Positions 18,260 through 27,076 of a DNA stretch of 64,000 bases are shown here, in pieces (the first letter of the stretch is position 1; each line of letters starts with the position of its first letter). The DNA is taken from positions 806,001-870,000 of the forward strand of contig NZ_CP029255.1 in assembly GCF_003122385.1 (NCBI RefSeq), written 5' to 3'. The translations under genes and the position numbers were made by a program. Under the pieces are notes generated by a model. That model searched no databases. It saw only the letters and a list, made by a program, of their open reading frames with translations, and was not told the origin of the DNA. Source of the DNA: Flavobacterium crocinum. GTDB lineage: Bacteria; Bacteroidota; Bacteroidia; Flavobacteriales; Flavobacteriaceae.

Positions 18260-21200
18260 ATGAGAGCGGCTCTACTTCTACTTTTATTATTTTGTTCGGC
18301 TATATCTTCATCACAAGGAATCATAGTCGATACTACGAGCTTGGGTATTCCTGAACTGGTACGAACAGAATTAATGCAGAATGGCTGTTCAAACGAAAGT
18401 AATTTTAAATTCTCCTCGCGTCAGGGAATCGGTAAATTCACAAGTACTAATCCAAACTTTCCTATTTCCAGCGGTATCATTATACGAAACGGAATGGCCA
18501 AATATACTGAAGGATCTTATACTGGTATCAATGAAAGCAGCAAACTGAATAATGCTACCGATAGCGATTTACAGCAAATCAGTGATAGCAACGGACAAAT
18601 TGTACCTGTTACAGATGTCAGTTTTCTTCAGTTTGATTTTACGCCTTTATCAAGCAATTTTAGTTTTGATTTTCTGTTTGCCTCGAATGAATACGGTGAA
18701 TTTCAATGCGGCTTTAGCGATGTTTTTGCTTTTATACTGACTGATTTAACAACGGGAATTTCTACCAATCTTGCCGTAGTTCCGGGAACAACGACTCCTG
18801 TATCGGTCAAGAATATTAGGGACCAGCAGTATAATTCGTCCTGTTTATCTGCCAATGCTACTTTATTTGATCGTTATAATGTTGCGAATCCTGCTGAGTC
18901 GGCTATCAATATGAGAGGTGAGACCAAAGTTTTAACAGCTTCTTCAACTGTAATTCCAAACAGAACTTATCGCATAAAATTGGCTATTGGCGATTATAAC
19001 GACAGTAATTACGATTCGGCAGTTTTTATAAAAGGAGGCAGCTTTATGACTACTATGGATTTAGGTCCCGACAGAATCATTTGTCAAGGCGAAAAAATCA
19101 CACTAAAGTCTGATTTAGTGGGGAATTTCAGTTATGTCTGGACACTAAACGGAGCAGTAATTCCAAATGAAACCAGCAATTCTTTGACAGTCGATAAAGC
19201 CGGAACTTATGGAGTAACAGCAACATTTTCCGGTTGTGTAGTTAAAGATGAAGTTGTAATTAATGATTTAATTATTAAAAACCCCAAAAACTTAACTGCC
19301 TGTTACAATACAACCAGTACTTATCAATATGATTTAACCCAAAACAACTTAACTGAATTAGGCATTGATCCCGCTAAATATTCGATTTATTATTTTGATT
19401 CTTTAGCTTCCGCTAATGTCAACGAACCAATTATCCCTGAAAATCAGTTAAAATCTTATATCAGTTCCGGCAATCAAACTATTTATATAAAAGTGGTACC
19501 TGTTAATGATAAAACTTTCTTTTGTAACAATCTAATTTCATTCAGTTTATTAGTAACGAATCCTATCAATGTTGTAAAACCTCCAGACATCAATGTTTGT
19601 GCTAACATTTTTAAAAATGCAACCGCTGATTTAACTGTTCAGGAAGCCATTATCTTAAATGGATTAAATCCTAATGAATACAGAATCAGATATTACAACA
19701 GCGAAACAGAGGCTAACAACGCCAGAAACAACATTGCAGATCCTAAAGTTTTTGCGACATCTTTGTCACAATCACCTAAAACTATTTTGGCACGTATTGA
19801 AAATATTTCCAATCCAATTTGTTATACAACAATAAATTTCAATGTAATTGTTAATCCACTTCCTGCTGTGGATACAATTCCGAATGTAATTGCGTGCGAA
19901 AGCTATATTCTGCCGCCAATTACAAATGGGGAATATAATACATCAGTAAACGGAACGGGAACTAAACTTAATCCCGGATATGTTGTCACCAAAGGTGGCA
20001 CTTATTATATCTATCAGGGTCCTACAACAAACAGCTGTAGCAACGAAAGCAGTTTTAATGTCACGCTGATTTATGAAATTGGTTTTAAAAAAGAAGCCTG
20101 TGGCCAATTTGTCGTTCCAAGAGTACCTGCAGGCGGTTTTTTCACTCAGCCAGGAGGGCGTGGAGATTCTATTCCGGAAGGAACTGTGTTTACAACAAGT
20201 CAGACTATTTATTATTATGCTATAATTAACGGATCTGTGTGTCGTGACATTCCAGTACCTTTTACAGTTTATCCTCTGCCCGAAATAGATAAACCTGACA
20301 ATGTTGTGACTTGCGATTCGTATACACTTCCAGCTTTAACAAACGGAAATTATTTTACTTTATCAGGCGGTTTAGGCAAAGCTTTGAAAGCGGGAGACAA
20401 AATAACTTCCAGTCAGACGGTATTTGTTTTTGCAAATGACGGAAGATGCACCAACGAGCATTCATTTAAAATTGATATTGTAAATTCTCCCATTTTTGTT
20501 CCAATTTCAAGATGCGGCAGTTTCACATTACCTTCAGTTGCCATTGGCGGTTATTATGAAAGTCCGGGAGGTCAGGGTAAAAGCATTCCGGTCGGAACTG
20601 TTATTACCAATTCACAAACGGTGTACTATTATACAGCAACTACAACTTCTCCCAATTGTACCGAAAATCTTAAATATGTAATTACTATAAAACCACTTCC
20701 TCCTGTAGATACTCCGGCGAATAGACTGGAATGTGCTCGCTATGTTTTACCTCCATTGGTAAACGGCAACTATTTTACAAGACCCAATGGTGGCGGAACA
20801 CGACTAAAAGCAGGTGACATTATAACCACAACACAAACTATTTATGTGTATTCAGTTGGTCCTGAATGTACAAATGAACATAGTTTTACTGTTCAAATAA
20901 AACCTCTTCCACTCGTTGACAGTTTTACTGATGTAGTAACATGTACAGCGTTTCAGCTTCCAAAACTTAAAAACGGAAAATACTACACAGCTACTGGAGG
21001 TCCGCATGGCTTGGGAACCCAGTTAGCAGAAGGAACTGCCATCAACACCACGCAGACTATTTATATTTACAACGAATGGGCTGATTTTACTTCCTGTAGT
21101 AATGAAACTTTCTTTAAAGTAAATTACCTCGGAATAGATGTTGGCAATTTCAGTAACATAAATGTTTGCGACAGTTATACTTTACCTCCACTAACATTGG

Positions 21201-22315
21201 GAAATTATTATGCACAACCAGGTGGAAAAGACTCCATTATTCCGGCAGGAACTGTATTAAAAACCTCGCAGACCGTTTATGTTTATGCCGTTTCAGGCAC
21301 ACGTCTGACCTGTGTTAGCGAAAAGAGTTTTTCGGTTACTATTTCTCAGACTCCCGTTTTAAGTAACACACCTGATGTTGCTATTTGCGAAAGCTACACT
21401 TTACCTCCTTTAGCTATCGGAAATTATTACAGTGGTCCAAATGCAACCGGAACTTTATTTGCTGCTGGTCAAAAAATAAATACCAGCCAAAGATTATATA
21501 TCTACGCCGCCTCAGCCACAAATTCTACTTGTTTTGCTCAGGATGATTTTTACATTACTATTTATCCTTTAAAAAATTTCTCCTTACAAAACGGAATCAT
21601 CTGCGTGGATTATCAAACTGGAGCAGTATTAAATCCTGTTGTATTGAATTCAGGAATTAATTCACCGGATTATACGGTTGAGTGGTATTTTAACAACAAC
21701 AAAATAAGTACAGGACCAACATATACTGCAACTCAGGAAGGTGTTTATACTGTTGTTCCCGTAAAAAATGTACCAGATGTTGGTAACGACTGCGGGTACA
21801 ATCCGGCGACTGTAACCGTAGAAAAATCGAGTCCGGCTATTGCAACCGTAACAGTGTCGGATGAATTTGAAGAGAATATCGATATTATCGTGAGCCTAAT
21901 TAATGGTTTTGGAAACTATGAATACCAGCTGGATGACGGCGATTTTCAAGTCAACAATGTATTTAAAGATGTTGATTCAGGAGAACACGCTATCACAGTA
22001 AGGGACATTAAAGCAAATTGCGACAATCTTATTTTATTTGCCAAAGTGCTTAAATATCCTAAGTTTTTCACTCCAAACAATGATGGTTACCATGATACCT
22101 GGAACATTCCCGATCTTGCAGATCAGCCAGATGCGGTTATTACAATTTTCGACCGTTATGGTAAATTTATCAAAATGATTAAACCTTCTGGCGTCGGCTG
22201 GGATGGAAATTTCAATGGCAGTCCGCTTCCTTCTTCTGATTATTGGTTTCAGGTTACTTATATCCAAAATGGTGTGGTTCAAGAATTCAAAGCACATTTT
22301 AGTTTGAAACGATAA
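18260..22315 (+). CDS. T9SS type-B sorted surface protein with choice-of-anchor L domain and about eight repeats
   Basis: The product is 1351 residues. A Sec signal peptide (LLLLLLFCSAISSSQG) is followed by a choice-of-anchor L type domain (about residues 35-260, with FDFLFASNEYGEFQC). A spacer precedes about eight repeats of 75-90 residues marked by a Cys, then SYTLPPL-like and GNYY motifs and QTIYIYA strands. The C-terminal 85 residues (YPKFFTPNNDGYHDTWNI, then FDRYGKFI and GWDGNFNG) form the gliding-motility-associated type-B sorting domain (CHU_C). The protein is thus exported by T9SS and attached to or released from the cell surface. An adhesin role is inferred. Nearby palindromic repeats mark its 3' flank. 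Confidence 0.9.
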   Translation: MRAALLLLLLFCSAISSSQGIIVDTTSLGIPELVRTELMQNGCSNESNFKFSSRQGIGKFTSTNPNFPISSGIIIRNGMAKYTEGSYTGINESSKLNNATDSDLQQISDSNGQIVPVTDVSFLQFDFTPLSSNFSFDFLFASNEYGEFQCGFSDVFAFILTDLTTGISTNLAVVPGTTTPVSVKNIRDQQYNSSCLSANATLFDRYNVANPAESAINMRGETKVLTASSTVIPNRTYRIKLAIGDYNDSNYDSAVFIKGGSFMTTMDLGPDRIICQGEKITLKSDLVGNFSYVWTLNGAVIPNETSNSLTVDKAGTYGVTATFSGCVVKDEVVINDLIIKNPKNLTACYNTTSTYQYDLTQNNLTELGIDPAKYSIYYFDSLASANVNEPIIPENQLKSYISSGNQTIYIKVVPVNDKTFFCNNLISFSLLVTNPINVVKPPDINVCANIFKNATADLTVQEAIILNGLNPNEYRIRYYNSETEANNARNNIADPKVFATSLSQSPKTILARIENISNPICYTTINFNVIVNPLPAVDTIPNVIACESYILPPITNGEYNTSVNGTGTKLNPGYVVTKGGTYYIYQGPTTNSCSNESSFNVTLIYEIGFKKEACGQFVVPRVPAGGFFTQPGGRGDSIPEGTVFTTSQTIYYYAIINGSVCRDIPVPFTVYPLPEIDKPDNVVTCDSYTLPALTNGNYFTLSGGLGKALKAGDKITSSQTVFVFANDGRCTNEHSFKIDIVNSPIFVPISRCGSFTLPSVAIGGYYESPGGQGKSIPVGTVITNSQTVYYYTATTTSPNCTENLKYVITIKPLPPVDTPANRLECARYVLPPLVNGNYFTRPNGGGTRLKAGDIITTTQTIYVYSVGPECTNEHSFTVQIKPLPLVDSFTDVVTCTAFQLPKLKNGKYYTATGGPHGLGTQLAEGTAINTTQTIYIYNEWADFTSCSNETFFKVNYLGIDVGNFSNINVCDSYTLPPLTLGNYYAQPGGKDSIIPAGTVLKTSQTVYVYAVSGTRLTCVSEKSFSVTISQTPVLSNTPDVAICESYTLPPLAIGNYYSGPNATGTLFAAGQKINTSQRLYIYAASATNSTCFAQDDFYITIYPLKNFSLQNGIICVDYQTGAVLNPVVLNSGINSPDYTVEWYFNNNKISTGPTYTATQEGVYTVVPVKNVPDVGNDCGYNPATVTVEKSSPAIATVTVSDEFEENIDIIVSLINGFGNYEYQLDDGDFQVNNVFKDVDSGEHAITVRDIKANCDNLILFAKVLKYPKFFTPNNDGYHDTWNIPDLADQPDAVITIFDRYGKFIKMIKPSGVGWDGNFNGSPLPSSDYWFQVTYIQNGVVQEFKAHFSLKR

Positions 22316-22340
22316 TCCATTCTTTTGGCGTGTCACCATC

Positions 22341-22387
22341 CCGACAAGAGGGCAAACTTAGATTGCGCTTATTCGCCCTCTTGTCGG
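22341..22387. repeat. 13-bp inverted repeat, possible terminator or REP element
   Basis: CCGACAAGAGGGC and GCCCTCTTGTCGG pair perfectly across 21 bases, 26 bp after the T9SS stop. No T-run follows. It is GC-rich compared with its surroundings. Confidence 0.75.
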
Positions 22388-22407
22388 CATGCTGTCAGGC
22401 TGTCCGC

Positions 22408-22421
22408 GTTACTTCGGTAAC
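22408..22421 (+). repeat. Small hairpin with a TTCG tetraloop
   Basis: GTTAC-TTCG-GTAAC forms a C(TTCG)G hairpin, unusually stable for its size. It lies within the same 319-bp intergenic repeat region (22316-22634), in which I see no gene. Confidence 0.6.
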
Positions 22422-22499
22422 TTGCTTCCATCCTTCACGCAGTACCACAAGAACGTTTTTTGGAAATTATAATTGAATCTGTCTGGAAACACTTTGCGT

Positions 22500-22519
22500 A
22501 GACGCACTGCAGTGCGTCT
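22500..22519. repeat. 20-bp perfect palindrome
   Basis: AGACGCACTGCAGTGCGTCT reads the same on both strands. It resembles a dispersed palindrome of Bacteroidetes intergenic regions. It lies about 80 bp upstream of the thiL -7 element, without a T-run. Confidence 0.75.
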
Positions 22520-22597
22520 CTACAGAATAAACCTGCTAGAAAAAAAACTTAGAACCTTAGCATCTTAGAATCTTAGCATCTTTCAAAAAAACCTTTG

Positions 22598-22605
22598 TAC
22601 CTTTG
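22598..22605 (+). promoter_or_regulatory. -7 element upstream of thiL
   Basis: TACCTTTG matches TAnnTTTG 30 bp upstream of the ATG. It is preceded by short CTTAG-type repeats. Confidence 0.5.
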
Positions 22606-22634
22606 CAGCTTACAAACTTTGGAACTCAGAAAAA

Positions 22635-23681
22635 ATGATTGAAGATAAAAATCAACAACGTACCAGTATAGCTCAATTAGGAGAATTCGGTTTAATTGAA
22701 CATTTGACCAAAAACTTTGATGTTACTCAGGAATCTACTTTAAAAAGTATAGGCGATGATGCCGCTGTTCTTGATTTTAAAGACAAAAAAGTAGTTGTTT
22801 CTACAGATTTATTGATAGAAGGAGTTCATTTTGATTTGGCTTATATGCCGTTAAAACATTTAGGATACAAAGCTGTTGTCGTAAACGTTTCTGATATCTG
22901 CGCGATGAATGCAAAACCAACACAAATTACAGTTTCTGTAGCAGTTTCAAATCGTTTTCCATTAGAAGCTCTTGAAGAATTATTTGCCGGAATCACACAT
23001 GCAGCAAAAGAATATAAAGTAGATGTAATTGGCGGTGATACGACCTCATCTCAAAAAGGTCTGATTATTAGTATTACTGCTATTGGAGAAGCTGACGAAA
23101 ATGAATTGGTTTACAGAAATGGAGCAAAACAAACTGATTTATTAGTGGTAACAGGAGACATTGGTGCTGCCTATATGGGATTACAGGTTTTAGAACGTGA
23201 GAAACAAGTTTTTCAGGTTAATCCAAACAATCAGCCGGATTTAGATCCTTATACCTATTTAGTAGAACGTCAGCTAAAACCAGAAGCAAGAAAAGATGTT
23301 AGAACTTTGCTTCATGCTTTAAATATTAAACCTACTGCAATGATCGACATTTCGGACGGATTATCTTCTGAAATAATTCACATCTGTAAACAATCAAAAG
23401 TGGGTTGTAATCTATATGAAGATAAATTGCCTTTAGATCCGCAGTTTATTTCTACCTGCGAAGAATTTAATATTGACAGTACAACAGTCGCTATTAACGG
23501 TGGTGAAGATTACGAACTTTTATTTACAATTGACATCAACGATTTTGACAAAATAAAAGGAAACCCGAATTTCTCTGTTATTGGTCACATGACAGAAGAA
23601 AACGAAGGAATTCATCTTGTAACCCGCGCCAACACCAAAATTGCTTTAAAAGCACGTGGATGGGACGCTCTTACCGAATAA
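22635..23681 (+). CDS. thiL: Thiamine-monophosphate kinase
   Basis: The product is 348 residues. Family motifs are all visible: SIGDDAAVL, STDLLIEGVHFD, the glycine-rich GGDTTSS, TGDIGAAYMGL, DISDGLSSE and GGEDYELLFT. The enzyme phosphorylates thiamine monophosphate to the active cofactor thiamine diphosphate in the cytoplasm. The gene is monocistronic and converges with a response-regulator gene, with a long inverted repeat between them. Confidence 0.96.
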   Translation: MIEDKNQQRTSIAQLGEFGLIEHLTKNFDVTQESTLKSIGDDAAVLDFKDKKVVVSTDLLIEGVHFDLAYMPLKHLGYKAVVVNVSDICAMNAKPTQITVSVAVSNRFPLEALEELFAGITHAAKEYKVDVIGGDTTSSQKGLIISITAIGEADENELVYRNGAKQTDLLVVTGDIGAAYMGLQVLEREKQVFQVNPNNQPDLDPYTYLVERQLKPEARKDVRTLLHALNIKPTAMIDISDGLSSEIIHICKQSKVGCNLYEDKLPLDPQFISTCEEFNIDSTTVAINGGEDYELLFTIDINDFDKIKGNPNFSVIGHMTEENEGIHLVTRANTKIALKARGWDALTE

Positions 23682-23703
23682 ATTTTTAAAAATTCCAATA
23701 AAA

Positions 23704-23747
23704 AAAATCCAAATTCCAATGCTTATAACTATTGGAATTTGGATTTT
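23704..23747. terminator. 17-bp inverted repeat between convergent genes (terminator-like)
   Basis: AAAATCCAAATTCCAAT pairs perfectly with 23731-23747 across ten bases and leads into a T-rich stretch. Further copies of GGAATTTGGAATTT follow up to 23800. A related structure lies at 30510-30564. Confidence 0.75.
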
Positions 23748-23803
23748 GTTTTTTGGAATTTCCTTGTTATTGGAATTTGGAATTTTCTAATTGGAATTTC
23801 TTT

Positions 23804-24502
23804 TTAAAAAAGCCCTTTACTCTTTGCTTCCCTAACCAGATCATCATCAGAACCACTTTTGATTTTCAATAATTCTTTCAGGTGTTTTTTTCTTTTGTCA
23901 ATTGCATTCAAAGAAATAGGAATATTGATAAGCATCTCAGTAACAGATACGCCTTTCGCCAGATTAATTAATATTTGTTTGTCATATTGATCAATTTCTA
24001 TAGCGTTATGAGTAGTCTGATTCAGCATTTTTACTACAGACTGACTGTAATATTTTTCACTTTTCATCACATTATCAAAAGCCAAAAGCAATTCATCAAA
24101 TGTAAGATCATTTTTAATGATTAATCCGTTAGGCTGAATACTTCTGATTATAGTTTTAATTTTCAGCAATTCCGTGTACATGGTCAAAAGAATAATCTTG
24201 CAGGAAGGCATTTTCTTTGATAATAACTTTGCCAGGTCTTCTCCTGAAAAAATCTCTTTTTCTTCATAAGGCGGCATACTGATATCTAAAAAAGCGATAT
24301 CAAATACTGTTGTGTTGGCGTTTTCAATTATATCATAGCCTGATTTACAATCATGCGCCTGGGAAATCAAAAACTCATATTGTTTTGGATTATAACGAGT
24401 TATGGCATTTTTATATCCTTCAATAATAAATGGATGATCATCTACTATTAAAATATTCTTTTTAACTAATTGTGGAACTGATGATGTTAAATCAAATGTC
24501 AT
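23804..24502 (-). CDS. NarL/FixJ-type response regulator
   Basis: The product is 232 residues. The receiver domain (about 15-135) has the acidic pair in ILIVDDHPF, the phospho-acceptor Asp73 in FDIAFLDISMP, the Thr in ILLTMYTE and the Lys in GLIIKND. The C-terminal LuxR-like helix-turn-helix covers about residues 170-220 (QILINLAKGVSVTEML). The start overlaps the end of the sensor kinase gene by 11 bp, so the two are translationally coupled and form a two-component system. Targets are unknown. Confidence 0.92.
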   Translation of the reverse strand: MTFDLTSSVPQLVKKNILIVDDHPFIIEGYKNAITRYNPKQYEFLISQAHDCKSGYDIIENANTTVFDIAFLDISMPPYEEKEIFSGEDLAKLLSKKMPSCKIILLTMYTELLKIKTIIRSIQPNGLIIKNDLTFDELLLAFDNVMKSEKYYSQSVVKMLNQTTHNAIEIDQYDKQILINLAKGVSVTEMLINIPISLNAIDKRKKHLKELLKIKSGSDDDLVREAKSKGLF

Positions 24503-26549
24503 TATGCTGCAGGTTATTATTTGGGTCCATTGGTATTTTTACAATAAGGATTGTTCCTTCTCCTTTGGCAGATTTTATAGTAACTGTTCCCTTACATTCT
24601 GTGGCCCTGTACTCAATATTGTGCAGACCAATTCCATTTTTAGTTTTATTGGTATTAAATCCGATTCCGTCATCTTCAATCGTTAACACCAAATCATCAT
24701 TTTCTTTCCTGAACTCTACTTTAATAATATCAGCCTTGGCATACTTATTACAATTTTGAAGTCCTTCCTGAACGATACGATACAGATTGATTTTAACAAT
24801 ATTACTAATTAATTCCCATTTAACATCGGGATCTAAAGAGGTAATTAATTTAGAACTATAAGTAATTATCTGATTTTCAAATAGTTTATTAAGAATCGCA
24901 ACAAAATTATTAATTAATTCTGACTTTTCCCTATTCAAATCGTGAGAAATTTCACGTATATCCTGTTCAATATTTTTAAGTTCTGCCAAATATTTTTTTC
25001 TTTTAGAGGCAGCTTCCGCTTCATCAACCTTATCCAAACTGTCTAAACTGATCCTTATCCCAAACATACGACCCAAAACACCGTCATGTAATTCCTGTGC
25101 TACTTTTTTCTTTTCTTTAATTCGTGTCAGCTCAATTTCATTTTGCTGAGAAATCATTAAATTGTAAATATCTTCATTTGCAATCTGCTGTTGTTGTTTA
25201 AAAAGTAATTCGCGATTTTTAGCCTGTTGAGTTTTATAAACATAAAAAAACAATCCGAGCAATGTACAAATACTAAAAACATAAACCAAAGTCTTGTTCT
25301 TTTCCTGCAAACTGGAATTTTGATCCTTTATTTCGTTTGTTTCATATTCAATTCTGGAAAACTTTTCGCCCATGTTTCGTTCTGCTTTCAGCATTTTATC
25401 ATTAAGCCGTATGTATTCTTTAGAATATATTGATGCATTCTTAGGATCAACAATACCTATCTGTTTTAAGGCGATCAAAGTATTATTCAATTTGTCCGAA
25501 GAACGGGAAGTTAACAAAGCTTGTTTTGAAAATTGTATCGCCTTGGCAGTATCTTTTTTCAATGCATAATATTGAGATAAATGTATTTGATTGGATATCG
25601 TTGCTGTTTTTAATCCTAAACTGTCTCTTATTTTCAATGACCTGTAAAAATCGCCCGGAAGTCCATCCATAATTCCCGATTTAAACTTAGAGTAGGCCAG
25701 ATTATCAAGTAACATTGCATACAATATTGTCTTTTCTTTAAAAAGATTTTTCTCTTCCAATCCTTTTTGAAAATAAAAAATTGCCCGTTTATAATTATTC
25801 ATACGCATATAAACGAATCCAATATTATTTAAGGAAGTTGCTTTAAGTTGTAACTCCAAAGGAATGGAATTATCATCTAATGTATTTAATGCCTTGTTTT
25901 GATATTCTAAAGCTTTGCTATATTCTTCTCTTTCATTATAAAGAATTCCAAGAAGATTGTAACATTCATAAAGTTGGTCATTTACATTTTTTTCGTGCTT
26001 AAATATTTCCAAAGCTTTAAACACGGACATCTCACTTTCAAAAAAATCCGCTTCATTATATTGTAAACTAGCTTTGCTTAATAATGTTTTAGCCAAATTA
26101 AGCTGATCATTAATCTGAACGAATTTTTTCTGAGCTTTATAATAATTTCTGTAAGCGCTATCTGAAATCATTTGCGAACTGTAGTAATCACCAAGGTAAG
26201 TATAAGCCCTGGCTGTACTTGCAGCATCATTTCTTATTAAGGATTTATCTAAAACCATTTCCGATATTTTACGATATGATTTAAAATCATTCATATTGTA
26301 ATAACGGTTAGCTATCTTAAATAAATTAACGATTTGAAGTGAGTCGTTTTCCTGCTCATTAACAATAGAAAACGCTTGCTGAGTATACCTCTGTCTAGTG
26401 GCATAACTCAAATTATCATCGTTTGCTAATGATAAATAAACAGGGAGACTATCATTAGAAGAATTTACACTTTTATCTAATTGATTTTTCTTCGTACAAT
26501 TAAGAAAAATCAAAAATAAACAAACTACTATTTGGTAATATTTTCTCAA
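24492..26549 (-). CDS. TPR-containing sensor histidine kinase (HisKA_3 type)
   Basis: With the TTG start at 26549 the product is 685 residues and opens with a lipoprotein-like or Sec signal (MRKYYQIVVCLFLIFLNC). A TTG at 26591 is also open, but it lies next to a terminator hairpin and upstream of the predicted -7 element. There follow five to seven TPR-like repeats (about 30-380), a membrane span (VYVFSICTLLGLFFYVY), the HisKA_3 dimerisation helix with phospho-acceptor His about 488 (AQELHDGVLG), and a HATPase_c domain with DDGIGFN and NGIGLHNIEYRA. It would sense extracytoplasmic signals and phosphorylate the overlapping response regulator. Confidence 0.9.
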   Translation of the reverse strand: MRKYYQIVVCLFLIFLNCTKKNQLDKSVNSSNDSLPVYLSLANDDNLSYATRQRYTQQAFSIVNEQENDSLQIVNLFKIANRYYNMNDFKSYRKISEMVLDKSLIRNDAASTARAYTYLGDYYSSQMISDSAYRNYYKAQKKFVQINDQLNLAKTLLSKASLQYNEADFFESEMSVFKALEIFKHEKNVNDQLYECYNLLGILYNEREEYSKALEYQNKALNTLDDNSIPLELQLKATSLNNIGFVYMRMNNYKRAIFYFQKGLEEKNLFKEKTILYAMLLDNLAYSKFKSGIMDGLPGDFYRSLKIRDSLGLKTATISNQIHLSQYYALKKDTAKAIQFSKQALLTSRSSDKLNNTLIALKQIGIVDPKNASIYSKEYIRLNDKMLKAERNMGEKFSRIEYETNEIKDQNSSLQEKNKTLVYVFSICTLLGLFFYVYKTQQAKNRELLFKQQQQIANEDIYNLMISQQNEIELTRIKEKKKVAQELHDGVLGRMFGIRISLDSLDKVDEAEAASKRKKYLAELKNIEQDIREISHDLNREKSELINNFVAILNKLFENQIITYSSKLITSLDPDVKWELISNIVKINLYRIVQEGLQNCNKYAKADIIKVEFRKENDDLVLTIEDDGIGFNTNKTKNGIGLHNIEYRATECKGTVTIKSAKGEGTILIVKIPMDPNNNLQHNDI

Positions 26550-26567
26550 TATAGTTCTGAATTTTAC

Positions 26568-26575
26568 CAAAAATA
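26568..26575 (-). promoter_or_regulatory. -7 element of the sensor kinase operon
   Basis: The minus strand reads TATTTTTG, a full match to TAnnTTTG. Transcription would start near 26560, which supports the TTG start at 26549. Confidence 0.5.
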
Positions 26576-26597
26576 CTAAAACTATATGCAAAAAAAA

Positions 26598-26619
26598 AGC
26601 TGTCAGAAATTTGACAGCT
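26598..26619 (-). terminator. Intrinsic terminator of the small secreted-protein gene
   Basis: AGCTGTCA and TGACAGCT pair across six bases. On the minus strand a run of T follows. It separates the small gene from the kinase operon. Confidence 0.85.
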
Positions 26620-26641
26620 TTTTTTGATCTTTATATTGGAA

Positions 26642-26899
26642 TTAATCCATTTTTTTATTTCCACCAACTGACTGGTTGATACTTGCAAAGTTTGATTGAT
26701 TATTTTGGCTTACCAATTCCGATTTTTCCATCATAAAATCACGCTTTTTTGTTCCTCCTGTAGAGCCCTGACCGTTCATAATCGGCGGATCAATAGTTAA
26801 TAAAGAAGCTGATTTATTACTTGAAACTTCTGGGTTTGCAAAAGAAGTTGCCACCATTACTAAAGAAAATAATCCGATTGTCAAAGCTGTTTTTTTCAT
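26642..26899 (-). CDS. Small secreted protein of unknown function (85 residues)
   Basis: I chose the ATG at 26899 because MKKTALTIGLFSLVMVATSF is a clear signal peptide; a longer frame adds 52 unlikely residues. The mature part is only about 63 residues, polar and rich in Ser, Asn, Gln and Lys, with MNGQGSTGGTKKRDF and a C-terminal SVGGNKKMD. No family is recognised. It lies between the LytTR regulator upstream and the TPR kinase downstream, closed by its own terminator. A signalling or cell-envelope role is only a guess from location. Confidence 0.7.
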   Translation of the reverse strand: MKKTALTIGLFSLVMVATSFANPEVSSNKSASLLTIDPPIMNGQGSTGGTKKRDFMMEKSELVSQNNQSNFASINQSVGGNKKMD

Positions 26900-27076
26900 G
26901 ACCTGAGGTTTTAAATGTTTGTTTACTTTTTTTGGAGAATGACCCGTTGTTTGTTGCGAATCATGGTGTAAAACTAATACGAGGGTCGAGAAAAATTTAT
27001 ACAAAAATTTGAGTTTGTGGTAGATCATACCCAATTGATAGTCAATGGATAGCAAATTCGTGTAAACGTCTGGTTT

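Noticed and set aside
22034..22339. Minus-strand frame of 101 residues
   Set aside because: It lies opposite the type-B sorting domain, which is clearly the real coding sequence.
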